NCBI GenBank assembly: GCA_037157565.1 | Contig: JAZHRO010000012.1 | Location: 55,171,501 to 55,235,500, forward strand | Direction of reading: 5' to 3' | Origin: Thalassia testudinum | Lineage: Eukaryota; Streptophyta; Magnoliopsida; Alismatales; Hydrocharitaceae | DNA: 64,000 bases | Shown here: piece by piece, positions 46,485 to 57,998 of the stretch | Layout of the letters: every line of letters starts with the position of its first letter | Numbering within the stretch: the first letter of the stretch is position 1 | Program-made: the position numbers and the translations under genes | The notes under the pieces: model-generated | Databases searched by the model: none | The model's input: only the letters and a program-made list of their open reading frames with translations | What the model was told of the DNA's origin: nothing

Positions 46485-47250
46485 TGTGGTGTCGAGCCCG
46501 GATAGGTTAATATGGTGATATTATCATTGAAGTGTGTATAGTGGTTAACCTAAATCGGACCTAATCATCTCTTTACAAAATTTTTAACCTGGCATACTTG
46601 ATTTTATCTTGGTCACTTTTAAACCTAGGGTCGAACTCAGGGAATTGGGGTTACAAGTCCAGTTTCTACACCTTTCCTATGAGTCTCTTCCATTTGTTTA
46701 TTGTATTTTTGATGTTTTTCTACTTAGATTTTTTTCTGGTAATCTTTGTCCTTGAGGCACACCCTCAAAATTGGATTCTTGGCTTTGAGCCAAAACAGGG
46801 ATCCAAAACAAGTCTTGCTATTCGCAAAACGGAGTACCTGCAAGTTAAGGATTATCTTTTCTCTTTTTTATATATATTTTTTTATCTTTTTATGGGCATG
46901 CAAGAGAAATAGGAATAAAGTAAATAAAATATAGATATATATATATATACTATGTATGTATAAAGGGGTGCGGGTGGAGGCGGAGATGGAGTGTAGTACG
47001 GTGTCGAGTCGGTCGTCGTCTAGAAAGACGCAACCGACAGGATGAGGTACCGCGTGGAGTGGAGGATGGATGGTGGAAGATGAATGCGAACATGCTCTAT
47101 GTACGCGTGTATCGGGGAATATCAGTAACTGGTGCAAATATTCCCGTGATACCACGTATGGTAAATAATGTGAAAATATATATATATATGTATGTAAATA
47201 TATCTATATATATATGTGGTTATAAATATATAGGTATATATATGTAGTTA

Positions 47251-47290
<40 letters not shown>

Positions 47291-49090
47291 TATGTAAATA
47301 TATATATATATGTATGTATGTATATGATACTATATAGATGTATATATATGTGTGTATGTATATAGTAATATATGTATTTATAGATACATATATATATATA
47401 TGTATGTATGCATGTATGCATGTATGTATGTATGCATACTAATACATAAGTATATAGGTACTATTATACTAACACATAAGTATATAAGTACTATTATATG
47501 TTTAAATATAAGTATATAAATATATATATATGTATATAAATATATGTATATAAATATCAACATATATATGTATATGTGTATGTAATAGTGTATAGGTGTG
47601 TGTGTTTGTGTGGAAGTGTGAGTATATGTGTGTGCAAGTGTCGGTAAAGAGTGTTGTGAGAGAGAGTGAGAGAGAGAGAGAGAGCGCTACTGAGGTTAAG
47701 GAGTTAAGTCGTCTGCAGCTTCCAAGCACCGTCTGGAGGCTCCACGCGCGCACGAGCAGGTGCGTCTACGCGTAGAGAGGAGTGCGCTGGAGGGAGTGAC
47801 CGCACGCAAAGGAGGCCACAGTGCCCAGTGCTGTGCGGAGAGGCTGGAACGGGCGCTTGCAGGCGCACGCGGTGAAGGAAGCGGGCGAAGGCAGGCGTTG
47901 GGAGAGGCAGGCGCTGCTGAGGTATGCGGGAGGGTGCGGGCGACGCAGGCAGAGACGCGCAAGCGGGCGCGCTCACAGGCAAACGATGGTAGCGGCGCAC
48001 CGGGCGACAGGTAAAGTGAGAAGCTCACCAGTCACCCCACTGTAGCAACAGTGTCACGCAGACTGGCGTGAACAGTGGCTACAGTGGTCGGGCGAGCCGC
48101 GCCACCAGGAGCTGCAGGTGCTGTGAGTGTGGCCGGCTCAGCGCGCGCAGCGGAGTGGCTTCGGCTGGTGGCTTGCGGGTGGAAGGTTGCGACAGAGCGT
48201 GCGGAGAAGGCTGCTGGCATGCGCGATGGAGGGCGAGGGCGACGCGGGAGCTGCTGGGGTGCACGGTGGCCGACTGCGGGCGGAAGAGAGCGCGACAGAG
48301 CAAAGAGGCGGGAGGCGGTGATGCCTGCAGGTGCCCGCGGAGGGCGAGGGCGGCCTGCAGGCTTGCACAGAATGGGCTAGGCGGCTACTACTGCTGCTGC
48401 CTTGCCGCAGCTGCTCGAGCTTTGAGCTTCAAGCTTGAAGCCTGCGCTCCAATGGCTGAAGGTGCTGGAACGGAAAAAACAAGAAAAGAGCCACCACTCC
48501 CACCGGCTCCTTGAAGAGCTGGGCGGTGGTGGTCTCACTGTGGTGGGTGTGCACCACAGTGAGGGCTCCTGTCCGCCAGGTGTCTCCGAGGAGGGCTGAC
48601 GTATGGAGGGAAAGGGAGGAGAGGACGATGGCCTGGAAGGAGAAGAAGGCGCGTTGGCTTTTTGTGTGGAAGGACCAGGCTGGCTTTTTAGAAGAAGAAG
48701 GCGCCCTCCTTTTATAGAAGAAAGCCATGCACAGCCATGCCCTAGCTGTGCATGGCTCATGCGTGGCTCATGGCAGGGAGAGGTTTGTTGCGGCTGGTAG
48801 CGAGAGGGATGGAGAGCAGGGAATTGTGCGAGGAGAAGTTGCTCCATGCAGCCGCAGGGAAGATTTAAAAATCAAGTGAAATAAAAAATAAAAAGATGGT
48901 GAATTTGCAAAGATGCACTTGAGGAAAAATGTTAATAGCAAGGCCACTTATTTACTCTCCTCACCTCTCTATTAAATGCATGCATGCATCTATATTCACA
49001 AATGCGACTATGTCTACCTAATATGCACCGATAATGCTAGGAAATAGCACAAGATAGCACAATTGCAGGCGTATTTTTGCGGTGCAATCA
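46485..49090 (-). mobile_element. M right LTR (5' LTR in element orientation), 2606 bp
   Basis: TGTGGTGTCGAGC to GGTGCAATCA; matches the left M LTR throughout. It holds a microsatellite tract (46930-47630), the inverted repeat at 48723-48757 and the TATA box at 48708-48716. At 48914 it reads ATGCACTTGAGG uninterrupted, the empty site for ALPHA copy B. It is followed not by a target duplication but by more M internal sequence. Confidence 0.93.
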
Positions 49091-49183
49091 TACCCCCATG
49101 CCTATCTTTTGCTGGTCCCTAGCAAAATAGTATTTAGAAATGATCTTAAGCTAAAGATTTTCTTCTGAGGTGATATAGGTGTG
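49091..49183 (-). mobile_element. Second M internal region, stub with polypurine tract and stem-loop
   Basis: Repeats 33040-33132: polypurine tract (49091-49106 on the minus strand), stem TTTTGCTGG / CTAGCAAAA (49107-49127) and the sequence up to the target GTGTG (49179-49183). It shows that M continues past its right LTR. Confidence 0.88.
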
Positions 49184-49345
49184 TGATGTAAACACATTTA
49201 TACTACTTAAAATGTCTATTTATACATGTTCTTAAGCATAGGATTGCATTTCATGATATAAATATTGCATAACATGCATCATCTTGCAATTAGAGTAGTT
49301 TGAATAAAATGGAGGCTAATTGTCTCCTTTTATGTGCTTGGACAG
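49184..49345 (+). mobile_element. Truncated ALPHA LTR at the copy-C target site
   Basis: TGATGTAAACACATTTATAC onward, the first 162 bp of an ALPHA LTR at precisely the site used by copy C. It breaks off after GCTTGGACAG, where N LTR sequence begins. Confidence 0.88.
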
Positions 49346-51352
49346 AGTGAGGAGTGCAGGTCGGGTCGGGTCAGGCCAGGTCCACTGGGGCGTGTTGCGG
49401 ACGAGGCCGAGTGAGCGGGTGAGTGGGAGCTCACCTCATGATCTGAGGCGATCAGCTATAATCACAAAATCAACTTATGAGGGTGCGCGGCTTCAGAACT
49501 TCCCGAGGTAGGACAATCCGCGCACCCCTCCTTCGCACATCTGCAGCAGGGATCTCCTTCGCAATTGCCTCAGCTACTGAGGCTCATGTCTTCAATTGAG
49601 GGCCTAGACTTGTGCGCAAACAACTTCCGCGCAACCTAGGACAAAGGCCTAGGACAGCAGCACCTGGGGCGAACTTGCAAGCAAGCTTGAACTTGCTCGT
49701 TAATGGCGGACGGGGCGTACACCTGAAATCGGTAAAATGGCCTCTCTGCCACGTCAAAGCTCTTAAGGAGTATCGCTAGAGTACGGCGAACATGATGAGG
49801 GTGGTGGCGTGGCGTGACAATGGCCGTGAATGCGTGGCTAGGTCAAATTGTGTGTGTATGAGTGGGTGTGTTCAGGGGCGCGTGCGAGTGAGTGGAGAGG
49901 TGAATGAATAGAAGGGAAATGATCAGTGAAGTGTGACGAAGGTTTTGCAATGGTTGGCGAGGGTTTTGGTGGGTTGTGGAGGTGGGATGGCCTCGCCAGA
50001 GGGGGTGGCCAGAGATGGAGATGATGAAGTTGCGAAGGGTTGTCGGTGGTCAGATTTGGAAGATAAAGAGTAGGGAAGAAAGTACAGGGGATAAGGGACT
50101 TAGCTAGGAGGTCAATGGACGAAGGGGGGTAGTGAGGGCGTCGAGTCTGGTGTGGCTGACGTCGGAGACAAGGGCGGCTCCAGTGAGGTGGGAACGATGA
50201 GGATGAAGAGGAACGGGTGCCTGTTGGTACGGCGAGACGCAGAGAAGAACGAGGAGGAATCCGCCGCAGGTATGGCGAACGGACATAGAGAAAGGGTGGA
50301 GGGGATCGTCGGACATCGAGGAGCCTTCGGCCATGAAAGGGAGAGATGAATTGAGAGGATTCACGGCTGAATTCGAGCATGGAGAATGCGGGAGGATCTG
50401 GGCTTCTTTAAATAAAGATTTGAGGGGCGGTTAGGGCTTGGGAAGCAAGCTTCCCAAGCTTGGAAGGTCGCCAGACTTGGGAGCTGTTAAGATGCCCAAA
50501 TCTCCCATGCGTTCGCATAAGAGATTGAGAAAGAATCAGAGCTCATCAATGGGTTCATACTGGAGAGAATTTCTCAGAGGATCTCCCTTCCAAGTTTGGA
50601 AGAGATTCCCCAAGCAATCAAGGAGAAACCACATGTCAAAGGTCATCGGAGTAGGGTTCCTCCGCGATAATGATGGAGGACCTAATTATGAAGACGACGA
50701 AGAAGCTAGGGGACTATTTGCAAGGGTTTTTGAAAGTTAGGCGTATAAATGTAATCAGACATGACCTTTTTGCAAACTACGTCAAGGCAAACTCATCTTG
50801 GGTCGAAATTTTGCTACAAACCTAATTTGAACCTAAGAAATCCAATGGTGAAGTTGGATTTTGGTTTTGACCATGTTTGACTGGGTAATTTATGCAAAAA
50901 TCTAAATTAGGGCAAATATCTGTCTGAGACTCCATTCTAGGTCAAGATGAGTTCTGATGGTCAAATTAAAGGTACTAAACTCTAGAGAATATTTTTCTAT
51001 AATTTTTAAAGGATTTAAGTTAATTTTATCCTGACCAGAACCTTGGTTAATTAAGTGGGTCTATTTTTAGGGTTTCAAAAAATCATTTAATTCTCAGAAT
51101 ACACACAAACCCTTTTTCTATCTAATCCAACCCACTTGTTATCTTATTAAGATCATTTGACCTTTATTCAGCCCTTGAGAAAAGCCGTGGTTCTACTGCA
51201 TTAGTAAAACTGCAGTTTTAACCCTAGTTTCTTATTTTTCCCTCGGAATGCTTATACAGTGAGTTATGACCTTCAGTTGGGTATATAGGAGCTTTTATTG
51301 ACTTCATTGGGTCAAAATGAGCTAGTTAGGGCTCATGATGGTATTCCCATCA
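49346..51352 (-). mobile_element. N LTR, left copy, second part
   Basis: Continues the N LTR started at 21988-22589. Bases 49970-50420 match 54740-55184, and 50761-51300 match, reversed, 55400-55750 of the N2 solo LTR. It ends ATTCCCATCA at 51352. Near the promoter there is an 11-bp perfect inverted repeat GCTTGGGAAGC / GCTTCCCAAGC (50436-50459) and a TATA-like TTTAAATAAA (50406-50415, either strand). The 180-aa minus frame at 49838-50380 has no gene character. Confidence 0.78.
50436..50459. repeat. Perfect 11-bp inverted repeat in N LTR
   Basis: Arms 50436-50446 and 50449-50459 with an AA centre, about 20 bp upstream (element sense) of the TATA-like sequence. The N right LTR is interrupted or truncated here, so conservation cannot be checked in the window. 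Confidence 0.75.
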
Positions 51353-51390
51353 TAAGCCCATGCCTAGCTTTTGCTAGTCCCATAGCAAAA
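51353..51390 (-). promoter_or_regulatory. N polypurine tract and stem-loop
   Basis: Minus strand: TTTTGCTA, TGGGAC loop, TAGCAAAA (51390-51369), then GCTAGGCATGGGCTTA before the LTR. The purine run is interrupted compared with ALPHA and M, but the stem is perfect. Confidence 0.72.
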
Positions 51391-52640
51391 TTTCAAGGTT
51401 TTATCTTTGATTCTACACCATACTTTTTTTATGCTCATAACTCTAAGGTGTGCTCTCTTTTGCAGATTAGGTCAGAATGCTGATAATAGGCCTAGAGGTA
51501 CTCAAGCACCAACCAAGCTCCGGACCTGACCAGCTCTAGCCTCAGTCTACCGCGAAAGTTTCTAAGGTCCACAAGAACTATCCTAAGGTTCGTTGAACTC
51601 CGTGGTTAAAGCACCCATGCTTGTAACATGTTTTAGCCTTGGTTCAGTTTGCAGTGCATTTTGTCAGAGAGAGACAAAGGAATTATCTTTATTTTTGGAG
51701 AGTTTTCTCTCTTCTTTTTATTTCTAGCTTCGGATTGGCTTTACAACATAGTCTTTCGGGATAATGCCGCCCATGGCATCTGAACTGGCACAGGGTGCTT
51801 ACATGCCCCCAGTAGGATATGTAGATATCCTAGGAGACAAGCAGTGGGATTGTAATGATCTCGCATCATAGGACACTATGATGGATTCACAAAGGCTTGG
51901 AATAAATCATTCAGGCGCTAAAGTTGATTCTTGAGTTTATTCTCTTCTGTAGGTTGTGCCATGATGATGGATGGAGAATACGTTCGATGAATCAGAAGAG
52001 ATGTCTATGTGATGGGGTTGCTACACAAACACGGAAGTCAAGGCCTGGCCTCGACGGGAGTAAATAACTAAAGGAGGCCTTAAGGATGGTCTTAAGGACC
52101 TCCTACCAAACATGTACCGATGGACTGGATGAGAATAGAATGTAATGGATCCAATCAAGACACCCAAAAATTTTGGATGACTATAGAGGCTCGGAGCGGA
52201 TGATACTACTTAGTCAGAAAGCCTTCCACCTAAGAATTACCTGCGCAGCTAGAAAAAGAGAGTCTCGCAAAGACCCCTACACGGTAGAGTGCCCCCACGG
52301 GTTACAAAGTTTCCCCCACCAGACTTCTCTTGTCACTAATGTTCCAAGTAGACCAGAATGGGGACTTGACCTCTTAAGTCTACCAGTTTTAATTAAGAGT
52401 AAGGGTGCTTAAGATTTCACTTGAACTTTAAGATGTATTGAGTGCAAGAGTGACCTAATTTAAAGGTTGGTTGACCCAACAAGGTGGGTCAACTTCACCT
52501 ATTTGTCCTTTGAGAAGTTTTAGGTCCCTCTTTTAGGATTCAAGTGAGATTAAGAGCCTGATTTTTAGGATTTGTTTGAATAGATCAATTCAACCAAGGC
52601 TTAGGCACACATTATTTTGGAAAGATCCATTCTTGATTAT

Positions 52641-52742
52641 GTCTCTAAAACCCTAAACTAGAATCCTTAATTGGCTCTAATTTTGATCCAATTTAGTTTG
52701 CCAAATGTGGTATCTAGGGCACAAGCAAGAATGTGATGACCC
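52641..52742. repeat. 102-bp direct repeat, left copy
   Basis: GTCTCTAAAACCC to GATGACCC, the same N internal segment as 53895-53996; the two flank an ALPHA LTR fragment. A few substitutions separate them. The left N copy has the segment once (about 21570-21672). Confidence 0.88.
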
Positions 52743-53894
52743 TGTTGAAGCTACAAGTTGCTATGCTAAAGCGTTTGGATTTGAGAAAAACCTATCGTTG
52801 TGGTGTGAAAGCGAAGAACTCATGTTCAACAAATAAAATTTATACCGGAATAGAAATCCTGGGTCGAACTCAGGGAGGCGGATGTTTGATTTAAAAATTC
52901 ATGTTTCTTTTATTTGTCATGAAGTAGAATAATTGATTAGAAACTATCTATCAATTTACAATAAATAGAAGAGAGAGAGAGAATGAGAGAGAGAAAATAT
53001 TACAAACAAAAACCAAAGAGAGATGTAGAATGAACATGGAATTCATTATCAAAGGGATTGTTTGTTACACTAAACATTACGACTAGAAAGCAGAAAAATG
53101 ATTACACTAGAAAGTAGTAAATCTATTCTAGAAAGTAGTAAATCTACTCTAGAAAGCAGTAAAAAAATAGGGTGAGAGATATCCTCCTCGACGGTCGCTT
53201 GGAGGACAAGCTGGACGGGACGACGCCTGGATGACGGGAAACGGAGCAGGACGAAGGAGGACGAAGCGAGAAGAATGGGAATGGGGCAGCACATCGTCGT
53301 CGCGGGATCCGCTTCCGAAAGGGGGACGAAAAATTGACTTTATCTTGCAAGAAGCATCCGGGTGTGGGACAAGCTTCTCTTGAGCTTTGGAGAGGGAGAG
53401 AAGAGAAGGGATGAAGATTTCGTATGTAGGAGGCCTCCATATATAGTTGCAAGGAATGAGGGCAAATTGGTCTTTTAAATCTCAAAACATTAAATAAGAG
53501 GTCTTTAGTGACGGATAAAATCATCACTAAAAGCCCATCGTGGGCATAGTGGGGCGGAGCGTGCGCGCCTGCTCGCCTGCTCGTGCGTAACGCACACTCC
53601 ACATTCAGCTGATCAAGATCGGACGGCTTATCTCGCAACATGCGATCGAACGGCTTATCTCGCGCTTCGCAATGCCTTTGCAGCACGCGCGCCGTGTCTG
53701 ATCTCCCAGGCGTGCGATAGCGCGTGGGCATTATTCAGCGCTCACGACCGCTCGATCGCGATCCAACGCTCCTCGCACCCGCTCGCCGCGATTCGTATGT
53801 GCACCTCGCCTTCTCGCGAGCGTGTTCAACCAACATGCCATCAGTGCGTTTGTGTCACGCTTACGATTTAGGCATGCGCATCCACAGCCGTTGG
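52743..53894 (-). mobile_element. ALPHA LTR fragment (minus, truncated in U3)
   Basis: TGTTGAAGCTAC at 52743 is the reversed LTR end; the LTR runs to the CCAACGGCTG motif at 53894 and lacks about the first 550 bp of U3. TATA box at 53438-53446, H3 palindrome near 53503, and ATCGGACGGCT motifs at 53610-53660. The opposite frame at 53144-53731 is an accidental ORF. Confidence 0.9.
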
Positions 53895-53996
53895 GTCTCT
53901 AAAACCCTAACCTAGAATCCTTAATTGGCTCTAATTTTGGTCCAATTTAGTTTGCCAAATGTGGTATCTAGGGCTCAAGCAAGAATGTGATGGCCC
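53895..53996. repeat. 102-bp direct repeat, right copy
   Basis: Second copy of 52641-52742. Beyond it the N internal region continues as in the left N copy. Confidence 0.88.
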
Positions 53997-54293
53997 TAAT
54001 TACCTTAAGTGGGTGCATAAATTAGGTTTTGTTGTTGAAATCAAATCAGGCAACTTGATGAATTATCTATGAACGAAAAGCAAGTAGCCCTATTTGATTT
54101 TATCCTTTTAAACCTTTTCAGAATGAGGGACGTAAGAGAGAGAGTAATCAGAATTTACCTGCCCCTGACGTGTCTGATGTGCAGCTGACTTTCTTCAATG
54201 TACCTACTCCCTGAAACAACCACAGCAAAAGAGATATACCAAGTTAGAATCTGTATCAGAAATTGCAATCAAGAATTCTAAATTGCCCATTGC

Positions 54294-54311
54294 TCCCCGG
54301 AAACGGCGCCA
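54294..54311 (-). promoter_or_regulatory. Primer binding site of N element, right copy (tRNA-Asp type)
   Basis: Minus strand TGGCGCCGTTTCCGGGGA, one change from the tRNA-Asp match. The LTR starts at 54315. Confidence 0.85.
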
Positions 54312-54314
54312 AAA

Positions 54315-55184
54315 TGTTCACAAGGTGAAATCGATTTTAAAATAATCACGTTGCAGTATAGTCGAAATCGCTTTGAAACAAATACAATTTTTATTACTCG
54401 AAAAATTTCCAAGGTCGAACACAGGGAGCTATATGGGATTTAAAAATCAAGACCACAATTCAAACTGAAAGAAATCGCAATAATATCGTAGCAATGTGCA
54501 AAAATATGGGAGTAAAATGGTGATTTAGATCACCAAATACTCCTACAATATCACTACGGAACTCAATGTAAATGTATGTTAAGATCTGTTCTCTTCTTTT
54601 CTTCTTCTCTGGCTTTCTTCTTTCCTTCTCTGACTCTTCCTTTCTTCTTCTCCCCTTTCTTTTTCTCTGCTTCAGCTGTGTTTGCTTTCTCTGTCTTCAC
54701 CTTTCCTCTTCAGCTCTGGCCTCCTCTTCTTCTATGGTTTTGCTGGGCTGTGGAGTTGGGATGGCCTCACCGGAGGGGGTGGCCGAAGATGAAGATGGAG
54801 TTGCAAAGGGTTGTCAGTGGTCAGATTTGGAAGATAAAGAGCAGGGAAGAGAGCAGAGGGGATAAGGGATTTAGCTAGGAGGTCGATAGACGAAGGGGGG
54901 CAGTGAGGGCGTCGGGTCTGGTGTGGCCGACGCCGGAGACGAAGGCAGCTTCGGTGAGGTAGGAACGGTGAGGATGAGGAACAAGCGTCTGCTGGTACAG
55001 CGAGATGCGGAGAAGAGCAAGGAGGAGGAATCCGCCGTAGGTATGGCGGGCGGACGACAAGAAAGGGCGGAGGGGATCGCTACACGTCGAGGAGTCTTCG
55101 GTTGTAAGGAGAGATGAATTAAGGGGATTTACGGCTGAATTCGAGCATGGAGAATGCGGGAGGATCTAGGCTTCTTTAAATAAG
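54315..55184 (-). mobile_element. N LTR, right copy, first part
   Basis: TGTTCACAAGG onward, matching the left N LTR up to about 54735, then, after loss of the middle part, 49970-50415. It is interrupted at 55185 by an N2 solo LTR whose target duplication ATAAG (55180-55184) falls in the TATA-like sequence. The CT-rich stretch 54590-54740 gives false frames. Confidence 0.8.
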
Positions 55185-57971
55185 TGATGAGAACCTCATC
55201 ATGAACCCTAACTAGCACAATCTAATCCAAATATGTGTAAAAAAACTCCTACAAAACCAAAAGAGAGGCTTAACTTAGAGAATTCTGAGTTAAAGAATAA
55301 AATAAATCATCAGGGGTAAAATTGTAATTTCACCAATACAGTATGCAAATTGGGTAATTAAGGGTCCAAACATAGGTCAAACGAGCTTAATAGGAAGGGA
55401 AGTGGGATGATCTTATCTGAAAAGGGTTACAGTAACTTCTAGGAATAAAATGACATTCTGTAATCCTAAAACAAACCCACTTTAATTCATAAGGTTCGAG
55501 GTAGGATAAAAATCAACTAAACCCTCTAAAATTCATAGAAAAATATTCCCTAAGGTTTAGAACCTTCAATTTGGCCTTTGCAACCTATTTTGACCTAAAA
55601 TGAGAACCATGCTTAATTAATGACTTAATTTGGGTTTTTGCATAAATTGACTGGTCAAACATGGTTCAACCTAAAATCAAATTTCACCATTAAAATCCTT
55701 AGATTCAAATTAGTCTGGTATAAAATTTGGACCTAAGAAAAGACCATCTTGACCGACTTTACAAATTGGTCCTCTTAATTTATTTTTTGGCCCTTAACTT
55801 TTGAAACCCTTGCGTTCAGCCCCCTAACTTCTCATCGTTCTTTGCAGAACGGTCCTCCCTAACATTTCTGCACAGCGCCATACCTCCGGCTACCTTCCCC
55901 GTAGAATGACCCCACGCAAAGCAAGGCGACCGTCCTCTAGAACAGACGGGGGGTTCCCCGCGATGTCCTCTGTCGCAGGGACCCGCCTATAACCTCTGCC
56001 ATCAACCATGCCTCTCGTGCGAACGAACGAAAGGCATGGGTATCCTTTCCGGCCACTCTCCGGCGAGAAGCACATCGCCTCCTCGGTTCCCTCTCCGCGC
56101 CAAGGCCTTCATAAGGAGCGGCAAGGTCTGCCGACTCCTACAAGCTTCCTCTGGCAGAGAAATACCCCCCATTTCATCTCTTCCCCCTCCGGTCAGAGTG
56201 TCCGAGCTTCCGGCGATCTTCTCCTCCTCCTCCTCGTCGCTCTGCTGCCCCACCTGCAGCAGAGATTACTCTGCCCTGTCATCCGCGCCAGGCCGTACCA
56301 GCTGGCGCCCACAGACCGCCTCCTCGTCGCCGATACCCTCCTCCTAGGCATCTTCATCCTCAGCTCCAACAGGCACGAGCCGAACGCTTCCCTCTCCCCC
56401 TTCGTCGATTAAATAGGTACGACTCTTCCTCTCTCTCCCGTTCATTTTCCCCTTCCTGATTTACCCTTTTACTCCACCGACCGCCACTTCCACCTCCATC
56501 TGCTCCATCTCCGACCACCTTCTCCGGCAAGTCCATTCCACTTCCATAGACCACCTCTTCCCTCACCAACCAGCCCAGAGGCTCCCCTTCACTCCACTCA
56601 GCCGTTCCCCCCACTCCATTCACTGCCAATCACCGCCCAACCACCCCCTGAACAAACCCATCTTCACACACACAGTCTAAACTAGGTCCACCTCCATAGG
56701 CGCTCTCGTGCCTCACCAACCACCGCACTGCCTTCACCGCACTCCGGCGAAGCTTCCCACATTATCTGACTTGGCCGAGAGGCCGTCACTATGTTTGCAA
56801 GTCAACACCCCCTCACTGCCATTGTTGACCTGCTGCAGCACCTTCACTCGCAGCTCCAGGCCTTCTCCAGCCCAGGAACGAGTCCCCGGCAGTGCGGACT
56901 TCTTTCGCGAAGGCACTCAGGTGTGCGATTTGGGTCGCGAGCCTCGTAGCTGCCCCAATTGGCAGCGACTCCCTCGCCTGCAACTGCGTAATCTGGAGGT
57001 GGGACTTTAGTCACACCTCGTAAGTTTGCGGTCGCGGACCCACACTTAAATTTAAAAAGTGTATCGGCTGTTTGCCTTCGATACACAGGGGTCAGGTCCC
57101 TCACGTGCACGCGGCGCGCCACGCGCTCGCTCGCCCTCGCCCGCATTCACGCCTCACAAGTCTTGGCTGGATCCGACTACCCGACCAAGCACTCCTCTCC
57201 CACCACCGCACGTTGGTGGGCCTGGTCCCGGGCGCGCTACCCGAACCTGATTACCCGGCTCTGGGAGAGCATTCCTAAGAGAGATTCAGAGAGAAAGAGA
57301 GACGTGGGGAAGGGGTAGGGTTAGGTTTTGCACTGATGGGTGTGTATTCGCAAAGGGAAGAAAGAAAGAAGAGAGGAGCGGCTGAAGCCTTAGCCGCACT
57401 GAGGAGCTGAAGAAGAAGGAAGGAAAGAACTGTAGCAAATGCGTAGATAAGCCGTCTGAGCACCGCATCAAACATCAGAAGGGCAACAACCAAAAGAAGA
57501 AGAAAAGAGGAAGGAAGGTCAACGGCCAAAGCAGGAAGAAGAAGAAAAGAAGCAGAAGCAGAGAAGAAGAAAAGAGAAAGAAGAAAGAAGACACAGCCGC
57601 AAAGAAGGCAAAGAAGAAGAAGAAGAAAGAAGGCAGAAGCCTCTACAGCCGCAAGAAAGAAAAGAAAAGAAAGAAGAAAGCAGAGAAAGAGAAGAAGAGG
57701 AACGTCAGCTGAAAGAGAAAAAGAAAAGAAAGAAGAGGAAGAGAGAACAACAAGAAGCCAAGAGAACTTTTGCTCCCTCTCTCTCTCTCTTATTTTTGTA
57801 ACATAATTGAGAACTTTTATACTTCTAGAATTATGGTTACTCCCTGAGTTCGACCTCGAGAAAACTTGTTATTCCGAGTAAAAATTTGTAATAATCTGGT
57901 AGCTGTTTTGTCATAAACTGTAACGATTGTAAACCATAATAAACATAAAGACAGAACACGCTCCACTAGCA
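55185..57971 (+). mobile_element. N2 solo LTR (2787 bp)
   Basis: TGATGAGAACCTCATCATG to CTCCACTAGCA with perfect target duplications ATAAG at 55180-55184 and 57972-57976. The first 600 bp match the N LTR reversed, and the end has CCTGAGTTCGACCTCGAG (57843-57860) like other LTRs here. No internal region remains, so it is a product of LTR-LTR recombination. The frames at 55890-57530 do not look coding. Confidence 0.92.
57281..57770 (+). repeat. GA-rich purine tract in N2 LTR
   Basis: Nearly 500 bp of AAGAAG/GAGAAA-type sequence, at the position equivalent to the CT-rich (reverse) stretches 22236-22440 and 54590-54740 in the N LTRs. Confidence 0.85.
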
Positions 57972-57998
57972 ATAAGGATCTGAGGGGCGGTTAGTGGT
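57972..57998 (-). mobile_element. N LTR, right copy, short continuation
   Basis: After the ATAAG duplication, GATCTGAGGGGCGGTTAG matches 50417-50434 of the left N LTR; the match stops at about 57998, so the rest of this LTR is lost. Confidence 0.75.

Larger units (their letters stand above)
51391..54293 (-). mobile_element. N internal region, right copy (no coding sequence)
   Basis: Between the N polypurine tract (51353) and primer site (54294). Apart from the nested ALPHA LTR fragment and its flanking duplicate it is only about 1.7 kb, with no gag or pol motif in any frame, so N is a large-LTR non-autonomous element as far as this copy shows. 51955-54293 matches 20731-21966. A predicted 52-nt mini-exon lies at 54210-54159 (acceptor TTGTTTCAG, donor GTAAAT). 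Confidence 0.75.

Noticed and set aside
49838..50380. 180-codon minus-strand open frame rich in Ser and Pro
   Set aside because: Part of the N LTR; the counterpart at 54740-55180 is not open in the same way.
53144..53731. 195-codon minus-strand open frame
   Set aside because: Falls across promoter, hairpin and tRNA-like parts of an ALPHA LTR fragment; other ALPHA LTRs have differing frames here.
56008..57278. Several 60-134 codon frames suggesting a host gene
   Set aside because: All lie inside the N2 solo LTR, bounded by perfect ATAAG duplications; no conserved domain is seen.
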